Shown: positions 1-10,200, numbered from the stretch's first letter. The stretch: DNA of 47,910 nt from Verrucomicrobiota bacterium (GCA_018970725.1 JAGWVU010000039.1:1-47910); one strand, 5' to 3'. Notes: a model not told the origin generated them from the letters alone. Numbers and translations are program-made.

Positions 1-304
1 CAAGGATCGCGCCGCAGCCGACCGCCAAACCCACAGGGCGGCAAAGCTGCAAGGCAGGGCGAGGCAACCAATTCGCAACGCGGCAGGGCGACAGCCAAAG
101 GCCCTTCGATCCACCCAAAACTCCGGTCCCTCCAGCTCTGGAGCGCATCGGCATGGCAGGGAAAGCCGTTTTGTCTGGCCTTTCCTGGCTACATCCCCGC
201 ACGAGGGCCCTTGCCCGCTCCGTTATTCGAGGCCAAGCCGCTGCCCTCAGCCGCTCATCGGCCATCGCAACGCACCAGGCCGCCCAGTGAGCAGCTTGAA
301 CACC
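1..304. other. Non-coding region, no recognisable feature
   Basis: I find no convincing coding sequence in either strand and no tRNA-like or terminator-like structure. Short frames here have no domain signature. The window edge may cut an element that continues to the left. The dyad-repeat cluster begins immediately after this stretch. Confidence 0.5.
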
Positions 305-592
305 CTATCAACCTGCTTGATAGAGTCGCGCCAGTCTGAGGCGGGCGGAGGAGGGCGAACGCTACGTCAGCTTTCAACCTGCTTGATCGTCAACTATCAA
401 CCTGCTTGATGGTGTCGCGCCAGCCTGAAGCGGGTGGCGGAAGGCGGACGCTACGTCAACTATCAACCTGCTTGATGGTCGGGGCAAGGCGTGATGCCCG
501 GAACCAAGGCTGCTCTTGACAGGAAAGTGGGTGCTGCACAGTCAAGGCGCTTGAACGGCTCGCGAGAAGCCTATCAACCTGCTTGATGGTCT
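305..592. repeat. Cluster of five dyad-symmetric short repeats
   Basis: The core ATCAA-CCTGC-TTGAT, an inverted repeat with a 5-base spacer, recurs at about 305, 372 (degenerate, TTTCAA), 394, 460 and 571. The first copy has perfect 7-base arms (CTATCAA/TTGATAG). Copies 1 and 3 also share about 65 bases of downstream sequence, including GTCGCGCCAG and GCTACGTCA, so a larger unit of about 89 bases has been duplicated. Spacings are 67, 22, 66 and 111 bases. The cluster lies downstream of the stop of the minus-strand DUF5009 gene. The symmetry would suit binding sites for a dimeric DNA-binding protein, but that is inference. They are not CRISPR repeats because spacing is irregular. Confidence 0.85.
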
Positions 593-638
593 GTGGTGAA
601 TGTGGAGCTGTGGGGAACCGGGGATCGGCATGGAGGAG

Positions 639-1841
639 TCAGATTTTCACGAAGTATTTGTTCCGATACATCCAGTAGACCACCAGCCAGAAGGTGAAGC
701 CGATGGCGGAATATCGGAGGACGGATTCGAGGCCGGGGCCGGCGATGAGGAAGATGTCCTTGCCAAGATAGCGTTGCCAGAGACCTCCGACCCAAGGTTT
801 GAGCAGTTGGGACATCATGTAGAGGGCGATGGAGTTGGCCCCGGCGACGATGAGGGGGAAGGTCCAGCGTTTCCAGCCGCGCATGTCGACCACGTAATGA
901 AAGGCGGCGAGCATGAGCACGCACATGCCAGTGCAAACGAGGGCAAAGCTGGGAGTCCAGATGCGTTTCACGATGGGGCAGAGCCCGGTATGGCCGAGGA
1001 TCTCACCTGACACCACGAGGGCGGTGCCGGTGATGAGCAGGATCCGGAGCCTGCGGGTGTTGTCGACTTCCGGGGCGCGGACCCAGTCAGCGCACATGAT
1101 GCCGGCGATCATGGTGGCAAGCGAAGGAACAAAGTTGAGGGTTTGGTAGCCGCCTTCCATGGCCACGAAAGGTGCGTTCTGGGGGAAGAGGTTGAGGAAC
1201 CAGACGTCGAACGCGTGGGCGACGTTCGAGCCTTTCCACCAGGCCTGCGCGATCCCGGCGTGGTTCATGGCGGCCCATTCCGGGGTGACGCCGGGGCCGA
1301 GCCGAGGAGAGCCGCCGTGCAGGGTGAACAGCAACCACGTGCCGAGCAGGGAACCGGCCGCGGCCATGGCCTGGACCCGGAAGCTGCGACCCACACAGAG
1401 CGCGGCGAAAGGATAACAGAGGCCGATTTGGGCAAGCGTGTTCGTCAGGGTCCAAGGAGCGTCGGCCCGGGAATGGGAGGCGAGGAAGATGCCGAGCAGG
1501 ATGAGCACCGCCGAGCGGATCAGGGTATGGCGAATGATCTGGCGGCGGCTGTGGCCTTCCCGTGCGCGTCTGGATTGGGAGAAGGGCATGGCCATGCCCA
1601 CCATGAAGATGAAGGCGGGCATGATGAGATCCCAAAAGCCCCAGCCTGCCCAAGGGCCATGGTCGAACTGCGCGTGGAAGAAACGCCACCAACCCGACCC
1701 GGGATGAGCCTGCATTTTGAGTTCGCTGAACTTGCCCAAGCCGAATCCGCCCCAGCTGAGACAGATCATGATGAAGCCCCGGTAGGCATCCAGCGAGAGG
1801 AGACGTCCGTTGGTCAGGGTGGTTCCGGAGGGGGAGGGCAT
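639..1841 (-). CDS. DUF5009 / heparan-alpha-glucosaminide acetyltransferase-like membrane protein
   Basis: This 400-residue integral membrane protein resembles the COG4299/DUF5009 family, related to lysosomal HGSNAT and bacterial NagX, which are thought to move acyl groups onto sugars at a membrane. The signature S-L-D-A-Y-R-G-F lies at residues 16-23, followed by a segment D-L-I-M-P-A-F-I-F-M-V-G at 71-82. About ten hydrophobic helices fill the rest, and the length suits the family. It starts 15 bases after the stop of the upstream minus-strand gene, so the two are probably one transcript. That partner is a Tat-exported carbohydrate-esterase-like protein, consistent with envelope or extracellular glycan processing. 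The substrate cannot be told from sequence. Catalytic residues are not well enough defined in this subfamily for me to assign them. Confidence 0.8.
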   Translation of the reverse strand: MPSPSGTTLTNGRLLSLDAYRGFIMICLSWGGFGLGKFSELKMQAHPGSGWWRFFHAQFDHGPWAGWGFWDLIMPAFIFMVGMAMPFSQSRRAREGHSRRQIIRHTLIRSAVLILLGIFLASHSRADAPWTLTNTLAQIGLCYPFAALCVGRSFRVQAMAAAGSLLGTWLLFTLHGGSPRLGPGVTPEWAAMNHAGIAQAWWKGSNVAHAFDVWFLNLFPQNAPFVAMEGGYQTLNFVPSLATMIAGIMCADWVRAPEVDNTRRLRILLITGTALVVSGEILGHTGLCPIVKRIWTPSFALVCTGMCVLMLAAFHYVVDMRGWKRWTFPLIVAGANSIALYMMSQLLKPWVGGLWQRYLGKDIFLIAGPGLESVLRYSAIGFTFWLVVYWMYRNKYFVKI

Positions 1842-1856
1842 GGGAGGGTTTTGGGG

Positions 1857-3257
1857 TCAGGCCCAGGTCGCAAGCAATTCGGTCGTTCCCTCCGGCAAAT
1901 CGAAAGCGAGATGCGTGCGCGGGCCTTCGGTGAGGAATGTGGCGGAGCGGAAGTCGCGAACCGAGTGGACTTCGCGCAGGTCGGTGGGTCCGAGTTGGAG
2001 GCGTTTCGCGGCTCGGTTCAAGGTCAGGGTGAAGTTGGCCGCCGGGAATTTCGTGGTCACGGTCAGGACGGACGCCCCGGCTTCGGAGGCCGGGCCGAGG
2101 GTGATCCTGCCAAGCGTTTTCGCCATTTCGTAGCGTGCGATGTCACTCGTTTTGACCCAAAGGGTGCGGGTGCGGTCAGGATCCAGGGCGTCGAGGCGGC
2201 GCTTCACGGTTTTCAGGGTCTTGAAGCCGGGGGCGCCGTTGGCGTAAAAGCAGGGCCAGTGGCCCAGCAGGATAGTCGGCAATTCCTTTCCGAGCAGTTC
2301 CGGGACCCGGCCTTTTTCAAGGTCTTCGGCGATGAAGCGGTCAGGTTCCGAGGGATCGTAGCCCGAACCGCCGAACCAATCTCCGGTGCCGGGGATGACG
2401 CTGGCGATGGCGCGGCCCCGCGTTTGGTCGACATGCCAGAGCGGCGTTTCGGGATCCTCTTTATCGCGGACCCATAGGAAGTAGAAAGGGCGTGGATTCC
2501 CGGTGACGCGCAGGGCGGCCTCGAGCGCCGCGCGGGCATAGGCTTCCTCCTGTTTCTTGCCGAAGGCTCCAGGGCTGGTGATGCCGTCACAGGCGATGCC
2601 GGCATTTTGCAGCAATTGCAGGGAAGCGGTCAGGTAATCGGTCAGTTGATCCACCGGCGGATCGACCCACTCGTATTGTTCCCACGCATCCGTGAGTTTC
2701 CAGGTCCTGAGATCCACCACGCCGGTATGCGAGAGGATCTCCGGGGTGATGTCGAAGTTCGGTTGGATGATTTCCCGGGTCACCCGGAGCCAATCTTGCA
2801 GTTCGGTCCCGGGATGTCCGGGGAAATTTTGGTCGATGCGTCCGACGCCGGCCGGAAACGGGACCATGCTGAACTTCCCCCGGATGCCCTGTTCGCCGCA
2901 CCACTCGCCCCATTCACGAGCGAACGCCGCGGGCACGGTGCGCTCCATGGTGCCGAGTTTGTCGTTGAGGCGCTCCCATCCCGAGGCTGCGGTGCCGGGG
3001 TGGAGACGCTGCCGCCATTCATGCCGCTGCCGGATCCAATACCAGCCCAGATTGATCACGGGGCAGGAGTCATCGATCAGCAGGGCGAGCGGGGTGCGGA
3101 GGAGCGGGTTGCGGACCGTGGCCACCACTTCTTCGGCGGTTTGCCCGGTATCGCCGGTGGCGAGGAACGCCGCGCCCGTCCCGAGGTGCCGCAGGAAGTC
3201 CCGGCGCGAATCGGCCGCGTGCGGGGCGGGGTCACCGGCGGAGTGAGGGTGTCGCAT
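1857..3257 (-). CDS. Tat-exported NodB/polysaccharide-deacetylase-like protein
   Basis: A 466-residue secreted protein. The chosen ATG at 3257 places a twin-arginine motif S-R-R-D-F-L at residues 17-22 followed by a hydrophobic stretch, so export folded through Tat is likely. A longer reading from 3455 would bury that signal and is rejected. The segment L-I-D-D-S-C-P at about 60-66 resembles the first aspartate motif of NodB-type deacetylases, and S-H-T-G later could be the histidine motif. The full H-x-x-x-H metal site is not clear, so activity is uncertain. Proteins of this shape are common, mostly unnamed, in Planctomycetota and Verrucomicrobiota. It is the first gene of a likely two-gene unit with the DUF5009 protein 15 bases downstream. 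Confidence 0.6.
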   Translation of the reverse strand: MRHPHSAGDPAPHAADSRRDFLRHLGTGAAFLATGDTGQTAEEVVATVRNPLLRTPLALLIDDSCPVINLGWYWIRQRHEWRQRLHPGTAASGWERLNDKLGTMERTVPAAFAREWGEWCGEQGIRGKFSMVPFPAGVGRIDQNFPGHPGTELQDWLRVTREIIQPNFDITPEILSHTGVVDLRTWKLTDAWEQYEWVDPPVDQLTDYLTASLQLLQNAGIACDGITSPGAFGKKQEEAYARAALEAALRVTGNPRPFYFLWVRDKEDPETPLWHVDQTRGRAIASVIPGTGDWFGGSGYDPSEPDRFIAEDLEKGRVPELLGKELPTILLGHWPCFYANGAPGFKTLKTVKRRLDALDPDRTRTLWVKTSDIARYEMAKTLGRITLGPASEAGASVLTVTTKFPAANFTLTLNRAAKRLQLGPTDLREVHSVRDFRSATFLTEGPRTHLAFDLPEGTTELLATWA

Positions 3258-3441
3258 GATTATCGCGCAAGGTTGGCGGCAGTTCCGCGCCCGGTTCACC
3301 GGGATGCTGAGGGCCATCTTTCGAAAAAATCGGGAGGCGGAGCGCTCGCCCCCCTGAGGGTGGAACCGCGTCGCTTCCGGTTTCCCACCGTGCCGCGGAG
3401 GAGGGGCGCCTCGATTCATCTCAAAAAACAAACAAAACACC

Positions 3442-3846
3442 ATGATTCTTACCATTGAAATGCTGCTGCAAGGGGACGCCCAAATTCTCGGACTCTACGG
3501 GTCGGCGCAAATCCGCTGGGAACATATCCTGAATTCGGACGATGCGGACGAACTGGAAACGCTCGCGGTTCGGTTGGCTTCCGAGCAGAGTTGGTTCGAG
3601 GCCAACTGTGGGGGGCGGTGGGCTGGGAAGGAGATCATGGTGGCGACCGGGTTCGGCCACTTGTATCGTGAACCCATCGGTTTCTGCGGCAACGAGGAAC
3701 TCGTCCTGCGCCTCCGCGACGCGTTCATGCAGAGCAACTGCAGCTCGGAAGTGAAATATGACACGGAACGGGTGGCGGCCCTTTACTCTATCGATCGGTT
3801 GCAGGACGATCTCGCCGCCCAAGCCCGGAGTGGGGGTGCCAATTGA
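3442..3846 (+). CDS. Hypothetical protein, 134 residues
   Basis: I do not recognise this protein. It is soluble and acidic, has no signal peptide or membrane segment, and starts with M-I-L-T-I-E-M-L-L-Q. It contains two cysteines in the middle region (around N-C-G-G and F-C-G-N) and a third near S-N-C-S-S, but no spaced metal motif. No Shine-Dalgarno site precedes the ATG; the leader is A-rich. It is divergent from the Tat-exported gene across a 184-base gap and sits 73 bases upstream of the beta-helix protein on the same strand. Codon use resembles its neighbours, which is why I take it as a real gene. Confidence 0.55.
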   Translation: MILTIEMLLQGDAQILGLYGSAQIRWEHILNSDDADELETLAVRLASEQSWFEANCGGRWAGKEIMVATGFGHLYREPIGFCGNEELVLRLRDAFMQSNCSSEVKYDTERVAALYSIDRLQDDLAAQARSGGAN

Positions 3847-3919
3847 GCCATCGCTTCGCGAGGGAATCCCGGCTTTTCCGCCTTGAAATCGCCCGGTCGT
3901 TCCGCAAGGGTGACCGGTT

Positions 3920-5212
3920 ATGACCCCGAAACCTCTCCCTGTCCGCTCCCGTCCGGCTCTGTGTTCCGTCGCCCTTCTCTGGCTTGCTTCCGCGGCGGTG
4001 CTGGCGGCGGCGGAGGCGCGGTATGCGCCCGGTTGGGCGGACGCGGCCCCGAAGCGTGTCCTGAAACATGCCGACACCAGGGAGGACGCGTTGGCCAAGG
4101 CGGTGGCGGGGTTGCAGCCGGGCGACCAGCTGGTGATCGCGGCGGGCACTTACCTGTTGGGTCGCCGATGGGACATCACGGTGAGCGGAACGGCGGAAGC
4201 ACCGATCTGGATCATGGCGGAGGAGGGGGCCAAAGTGGTCCTGACGCGGGCGGATGCGGACCAGAATGTGGTCAACATCGGTCCGACCACGGCGGTGCAC
4301 CACCTGTGTGTGCGGGGTGTCGAGATCACCGGGGGAAGCCACGGGATGCGGCTCGGGCAATGCAGCGAGGTGTGGATCGACCAATGCCACATCCATCACA
4401 CCGGGCAGGTTTGCCTCAGTGCCAACAGCGCCAACTCGGACCATCTGTTCCTGACCCGGAATCATCTCCACGACGGCGGCGGTCACGGTGAGGGGATGTA
4501 TCTGGGGGCTAATCAGGGCGAATTCATCATGAGCGAGAGCGTGATCGCCCGCAATCACATCCACGATTGCAAGGGTTCGCAAGGGGATGGCATTGAGGTG
4601 AAGCAAGGTTCCTGGGGGAACCTGATCGCGGAGAACGACGTGCACGACACGCAATATCCCTGCATCACGGTTTACGGCACGGCGGGCAAGCCGGTGAACA
4701 TCATTGAGCGCAACCTCTGCCGGCGCAGCGAGGACAGCGCGATGCAGGTCCAAGGGGAGGCGATCGTGCGCAACAACGTGCTCATCGGCGGGAGGGGAAC
4801 GGGATTCAACAGCACGGATCACCAGGGCAAGACGGTGAATCTGCAAGTGATTCACAACACCATCATCAATACCGGGGACGCGTTCAAGGCCGGGTCCTGG
4901 AACGCGCGGGAGGGGATGGTCCTGGCCAACAACGTCCTCTATTCCAAGGAGAAGAGTGCGATCAATTTTCCCGGCGGACGGGAAGGTGTGGTCATCACGG
5001 GCAATGTGGTTTTCGGGGACAGCCCGCGGCAGGGCACTTTCCCGGGGAGCGGGCTCGGGGATTTTGCGGGATTGAGCTGGGATGGCGAAACGCACGATGC
5101 CAAACCGACGGCGGCGGCTCCCTTTGATCACGCGGATCCGAAGTATCCGGTGGAAACGGATTTCAGCGGGGCCAAACGGTCCGGGCCCACGAGTGGCGCG
5201 CTGGGCCGTTGA
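3920..5212 (+). CDS. Secreted right-handed parallel beta-helix protein
   Basis: A 430-residue protein with a Sec signal peptide (basic start, hydrophobic core of Ala/Leu, likely cleavage near residue 30). The mature part opens with a segment of the type 'L-x-P-G-D-Q-L-V-I-x-A-G-T-Y', usual at the start of pectate-lyase-like beta-helices, and continues with repeated rungs containing N-x-I/V-H-D and G-I turns (for example N-H-I-H-D-C, N-D-V-H-D-T). This fold is shared by polysaccharide lyases, chondroitinase-B-like enzymes and glycoside hydrolases of many specificities, so the substrate is not assignable. It is transcribed towards leuA, with only 38 bases between the two stops. Likely role: breakdown or binding of a plant or algal polysaccharide outside the cytoplasm. 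Confidence 0.75.
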   Translation: MTPKPLPVRSRPALCSVALLWLASAAVLAAAEARYAPGWADAAPKRVLKHADTREDALAKAVAGLQPGDQLVIAAGTYLLGRRWDITVSGTAEAPIWIMAEEGAKVVLTRADADQNVVNIGPTTAVHHLCVRGVEITGGSHGMRLGQCSEVWIDQCHIHHTGQVCLSANSANSDHLFLTRNHLHDGGGHGEGMYLGANQGEFIMSESVIARNHIHDCKGSQGDGIEVKQGSWGNLIAENDVHDTQYPCITVYGTAGKPVNIIERNLCRRSEDSAMQVQGEAIVRNNVLIGGRGTGFNSTDHQGKTVNLQVIHNTIINTGDAFKAGSWNAREGMVLANNVLYSKEKSAINFPGGREGVVITGNVVFGDSPRQGTFPGSGLGDFAGLSWDGETHDAKPTAAAPFDHADPKYPVETDFSGAKRSGPTSGALGR

Positions 5213-5250
5213 GCGCCCGTTGAAAGGGTCCGGGCCCCGCGTTGCCCGCC

Positions 5251-6960
5251 TCAGCTCCCGGCGTTTTCCGGAGCGAGCAGGTTCATGGCGCTGACGAGGG
5301 CACGGAGGCCGGCCATTTCGATCGAGGGGTCGATCCCGCACCCCCAGACAAGGGCGTTGTCGTCGTTCCGGTTGAGTTGGACGAAGGCCGCCGAATCGGC
5401 ATCGGACCCGCCCCGGACGGCGTGGGAGCGGTAGTCGGTCACGTGAAACGTCTTGAGTCCGGCGGCCTCGAGGGCGCGGACGAAGGCGTTGATGGGGCCG
5501 TTGCCGGTGCCGGAAAGTTGCAGCGGATCGCCGTGGGCGCGGAAGGAGGCCCGGCAGCGCACCTCACCCGGTTTGCCCGCCGCGTGGTGATCGAGATCGA
5601 AGTCGAGCAGGGCGAACGGTTCGCACAGATTCACGAAGTGAGCGTGAAAGTAGTCGCGGATTTCGTCGCTCGAAAGTTCGCGCCCCAGATGATCCGCATG
5701 GGTGTAGATGGCGTGGCCGACCTGATGATGCATGGTCTTGGGCAGATCCAGTCCGTGATCCCGGTCGAGAACATACGCGACGCCGCCGCGTCCGCTCTGG
5801 CTGTTGATCCGGATGATGGCTTCGTAACTGCGCCCGATGTCCCGAGGGTCGATGGTGAGGTAAGGCACGCCCCAGGCGAGCCGGGGATTTTCCGCGAGTT
5901 CCTCGGCACGGCGGTCGAAGCCCTTTTTGATGGCATCCTGGTGGCTTCCGGAGAAGGCGGTGAACACGAGTTCACCGGCGTAGGGTTGCCGATCCGGCAC
6001 GGTCATCCGGGTGCAGCGCTCGTAGACGGCGCGGATGGCGGGGAGATCGGAAAAATCGAGACCGGTCTCGATCCCGTGACTGTTCAGGTTGAGGGCGACG
6101 ACGACGAGATCGAGATTGCCGGTGCGTTCGCCGTTGCCGAAGAGGGTGCCTTCGACGCGGTCCGCGCCGGCGAGCAGGCCGAGTTCCGTGGCGGCGATGC
6201 CGGTTCCGCGGTCGTTGTGGGTGTGGAGGCTGACGACAACGGTTTCCCGTTGGCTGATGTGCCGGCAGAACCATTCGATCTGGTCGGCATGGACGTTGGG
6301 GGTGCTCCACTCCACGGTGGCCGGGAGGTTGAGGATCATGGGCTGCTCCCGCGTGGGTTGCCAGATGGCTTTGACCGCCTCACAGACTTCCAAGGAGAAA
6401 TCGGGTTCGGTGTCGGAGAAGCTCTCCGGGGAATATTGAAAATCAATCCGTTGGGAAGGCGGCACGCGGCCGGCGAGTTCCTTCACGAGGGCGGTACCCT
6501 CCGTGGCGATCCTTCGGATTTCCTCGCGCGAGGCATCGCGGAACGTCACGCGCCGTTGCAGCGGGGAGGTGGAATTGTAAAGGTGGACGATGGCGCGCGG
6601 AACGCCTTCCAAGGCTTCGAAGGTCCGGCGGATGAGGTGGTCGCGGGCTTGGACGAGGACCTGGATGGTGACGTCCGGCGGGATGCGGGCTTCCTCGGCG
6701 AGGCGGCGCAGGAAATTGAATTCGGTGTCCGCGGCGGAGGGGAAACCGACCTCGATCTGTTTGAAACCGATGCGCACGAGGAGATCGAACATTTCGATCT
6801 TTTCCTCCACGCTCATGGGAATGGGCAGGGCTTGGTTGCCGTCCCGGAGATCGACGCTGCACCAGATCGGGGCCCGATCGAGAACGCGGTCCGGCCAGGT
6901 GCGGTCGGGCAGGTTCATCGGCGGGAAGGGGCGGTATTTGTGCAGGGAACTCGGGTTCAT
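5251..6960 (-). CDS. leuA: 2-isopropylmalate synthase (class II LeuA)
   Basis: Condenses acetyl-CoA with 2-oxoisovalerate, the first committed step of leucine synthesis. The 569-residue length and the opening K-Y-R-P-F-P-P match the long class II LeuA type. The catalytic barrel motif S-V-D-L-R-D-G-N-Q-A-L is at 35-45, and the metal-binding H-T-H-N-D and the following G-N-G-E-R-T-G-N are present. The C-terminal region (about 430-560) fits the leucine-binding regulatory domain, so feedback inhibition is expected. No other leu genes are adjacent. The gene is divergent from the ThuA fusion across 288 bases and convergent with the beta-helix gene. The minus-strand leader shows no leader peptide or T-box that I can recognise. 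Confidence 0.95.
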   Translation of the reverse strand: MNPSSLHKYRPFPPMNLPDRTWPDRVLDRAPIWCSVDLRDGNQALPIPMSVEEKIEMFDLLVRIGFKQIEVGFPSAADTEFNFLRRLAEEARIPPDVTIQVLVQARDHLIRRTFEALEGVPRAIVHLYNSTSPLQRRVTFRDASREEIRRIATEGTALVKELAGRVPPSQRIDFQYSPESFSDTEPDFSLEVCEAVKAIWQPTREQPMILNLPATVEWSTPNVHADQIEWFCRHISQRETVVVSLHTHNDRGTGIAATELGLLAGADRVEGTLFGNGERTGNLDLVVVALNLNSHGIETGLDFSDLPAIRAVYERCTRMTVPDRQPYAGELVFTAFSGSHQDAIKKGFDRRAEELAENPRLAWGVPYLTIDPRDIGRSYEAIIRINSQSGRGGVAYVLDRDHGLDLPKTMHHQVGHAIYTHADHLGRELSSDEIRDYFHAHFVNLCEPFALLDFDLDHHAAGKPGEVRCRASFRAHGDPLQLSGTGNGPINAFVRALEAAGLKTFHVTDYRSHAVRGGSDADSAAFVQLNRNDDNALVWGCGIDPSIEMAGLRALVSAMNLLAPENAGS

Positions 6961-7163
6961 GGCATGGGCTGGGACGGAATGGGGATTCGGAGGGGAATCC
7001 GCCCGGAGCGGCGCCGGATTTTCGCATCGGCCGGGGCGGACGGGGGCGCAGGATTACCGGAGGAGCCCGGTCGCCGCCGGTCCGGGAAGGAGCGGAAGGG
7101 AAGTTGTAAGCCGCCGTTGCACGGAAATCGCCGAAAGAGTGGGACGATAGCCCGCGTTATGGG

Positions 7164-7199
7164 GGCTGGCAAGCGGGCAAATCCGGCCAGCCTTTTTTT
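7164..7199 (+). terminator. Hairpin plus T-run (intrinsic terminator) in divergent spacer
   Basis: The arms GGCTGGC (7164-7170) and GCCAGCC (7186-7192) are perfectly complementary, with a 15-base loop, followed directly by seven T residues. It therefore reads as an intrinsic terminator on the plus strand only. It lies 50 bases before the ATG of the ThuA fusion gene, while the gene to its left (leuA) runs the other way. No plus-strand gene ends here, so it may be an attenuator in the leader of the fusion gene or the end of a small RNA. Confidence 0.7.
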
Positions 7200-7248
7200 A
7201 CCTTGCGGCGCTCCCGAAAGCGGGCGATGCCGCGGAACGCAACATTCC

Positions 7249-10200
7249 ATGAAATTCCGTGTCGCCCTTTCCCTTGTTTTCTTCTGGAGCCTCACCCCGG
7301 CGCCCGGGGAGGAGGCGCGGCCGCTGAAGGCGTTACTGGTGGCGGGCGGATGCTGTCACGACTACGCGGCGCAACACAAGCTGCTGTTCGAAGGGATCCA
7401 ATCCCGCGCCAACGTGCAAGTGGACGTGTGGTGGACGGATGACAAATCGACCGACCCGCCCCTGGATCTTTACGGGAAAGCGGATTGGGCGGCGGGATAC
7501 GATGTGATCATCCATGACGAGTGCGCGGCCGGGAACAAGGACCTGAAGGTGTTTCAGCGGATTCTCGACGCGCACCGGACGATTCCCGCGGTGCATCTCC
7601 ACTGCGCGATGCACAGTTTCCGCAACGGGACGGACGGCTGGTTCAAGCATCTCGGATTGCAATCGTCCGCGCACGGGCCGCAGGAGCCGATCGAGATCGA
7701 GTTCGTGGATCCGCAACATCCGGTCACGAAGACGCTGGGGGATTGGACCACCATCCGGGAGGAACTTTACAACAACGTGGCGATCCTCGGTGCCCATCCG
7801 CTGGCCACGGGGACGCAACGGGTCAAAGACAAGGACGGGGTGGTCAAGGAGGTGGTTTCGGTCGTGGTCTGGACGAACGAGACCGGAGGCGTCCGCAGTT
7901 TCAGCACCAGCCTCGGTCACAACAACGGGACCGTGGGCGACGCCCGTTACCTGGATCTGGTGACCCGCGGATTGCTCTGGGCCTGCGGCAAGCTGGACCC
8001 GGACCACCTCGGCAAGGCCTTCACCGGGCGGAACAAGGTCACCTTTGTCCCGGGCAAACCGATCCCGCCGAAACCGGCTCCCGCAGCGGTGGTGCCGGGG
8101 GTGGTGCCGAAGGGGGCGACCCCGGTCATCGCGACCGCGAGCAGCGAGGAGAGCGGGAAGAACAACTTCACCTGGTGCGCGGTGGATGGGAATGAGGCCA
8201 CCCGTTGGTGCGCCGCGGGGCCGTCTTACCCGCAGTGGCTGCAGCTGGAGTTGGAGAAAGCGCATCCGTTGACCGGTGTCGAGACCTCTTGGGAGAGCAA
8301 GGCGGTCTATCAATACAAGATCGAGGGTTCCCCCGACGGTTCCGCCTGGACCACGCTGGTGGACGGGTCCGCCAACACGGCGACCGCGCCCTACACGGAC
8401 CGGTTCGCCGCGGTGGCGGGCCTTCGCTTTGTCCGGGTGCAGGCGCTCGGGGCCACCGGGGGTGGTTGGGCGAGCCTCCGCGAGGTGAGGTTGCTGGGGG
8501 AGGGGATCAAGGTTCTCCATCCCAAGCTCAACGAGGCCCAGAGTGCGGCCGCGCGGAAACTGGCCGCGGCGGCGGCGGATCCTTACGCCAGGGAGGGCAA
8601 CGTGACGCCGGTGGCGCGGAAGCCCTCTCCGGAGCAGGAGGCGGCCATCCTTGCCGATGTGAAGGTGGCGGAGGGATTTGACGTGACCCTCTTTGCCGCG
8701 CCCCCCATGGTGAACTACCCGGTGTTCGTCGCAGCCGCTCCGGACGGAACCTTGTATGTCAGCAGCGATGGCAACGGCTCGCTCGGCCGGGACCCGAAAC
8801 GCGGGCGGATCATCCGGTTGCGGGATCTGGATGGCGACGGCCGGGCGGACGAAACGAAGGTTTTTTGTGAGGTGGACGCGCCGCGCGGTCTGGTGTGGGA
8901 CAAGGACCGGCTCCACGTGATGCATCCGCCGCACCTTAGTTCCTTCATCGACGAGGATCTGGACGGCGTGGCCGAACGAACCGAGGTCTTGGTGAAAAAT
9001 TTGGCCTTTGGTTATGACAAGCGCCCGGCCGACCACACGACCAACGGGGTGAGTCTCGGCCCGGACGGCTGGCTTTACATCGCCGGGGGCGACTTCGGGT
9101 TCATCGGCGCGGAGGGCCGGGACGGCCGCAAGCTGACCCATCGCGGCGGCGGGGTGATCCGGGTCCGGACGGACGGCACCGGGCTGGGAATGTATTCCAC
9201 CGGCACGCGGAACATTCTCGAGGTGGCGGTGAGTCCGGAGCTGGAGATTTTCGCGCGGGACAACACGAACGACGGGGGTGGCTGGAACGTCCGGTTCCAC
9301 CATTTCACCGGGCTGGACGATCACGGTTACCCGCGTCTCTACAAGAACTTCCCCGGGGAAGCGATCGCGCCGCTGGCGGATTACGGGGGAGGTTCCGGAT
9401 GCGGGGCGGTCTACCTTGATGAACCCGGGTTCGGGGCATGGAATCATGCGCCGTTCACCTGTGACTGGGGAACCGGCGCGCTCTACCACCACACGGTGCA
9501 GGCCCGGGGCGCGACCTACGTGGAGACGGCCGCCCCCCGCCCGCTGGTCAGGATGACGCGGCCCACCGATGCCGATGTCGATGCCATGAGTCGCGTTTAT
9601 TGCGCGAGTTGGAAAGGGGCGACGTTCAAGTGGGAAGGACCGGAGGTGGGCTACATCGTGCGCGTCCAGCCGAAGGGATTCAAGGCGGAGCCGCTCCCGG
9701 ATTTCGCCAAGGCCGGGGATGCGGTCCTGATCGGGCTTCTTGATTCACCGAGCTACCGCCGCCGCATCGAGGCGCAACGCGAGCTGGGGCGACGCGGTCA
9801 TCCCGCCGCCGCCCGGGCGGTGCAGCGGATCGCGGAAAGACGGACCGCCGAACGCAACGTGATTGCCCGGTTTCAAGAGATCATGGAGGCCGGGGACGCG
9901 GCGGCGGCGGAGGAGATTCTGGCGCAGGCGGGAAGCGGGGATCCGGTGGTGATCCATGCAGCGGCGCGGGCGCTGGCCGCGTTGCAGGCTCCGGGACCGG
10001 TGTTCGCAGCGCTCGACCAATCGGCCGACCCGCCCGGGTTGCCGTTGCGCGCCTTGTCCCTGATGCATCAGCCGGAGGTGGTGGCGGGTTTGCTCCAACG
10101 GCTTGGAAGCACCACCGATCCGGCCCGGCGCGAGGGCCTTCTGGCGGCGCTTTGCCGGCTGCACTTCCGGGAAGGCGCGTGGCAGGGGGATTCCTGGGGC

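Noticed and set aside
305-592. CRISPR array or iteron origin
   Set aside because: Spacing is irregular and no cas, rep or dnaA gene is nearby; an origin role has no further support.
5242-7248. Long open plus-strand frame continuous with the ThuA fusion gene
   Set aside because: It is antisense to the clear leuA gene, shows no domain sequence, and a signal peptide begins only at 7249.
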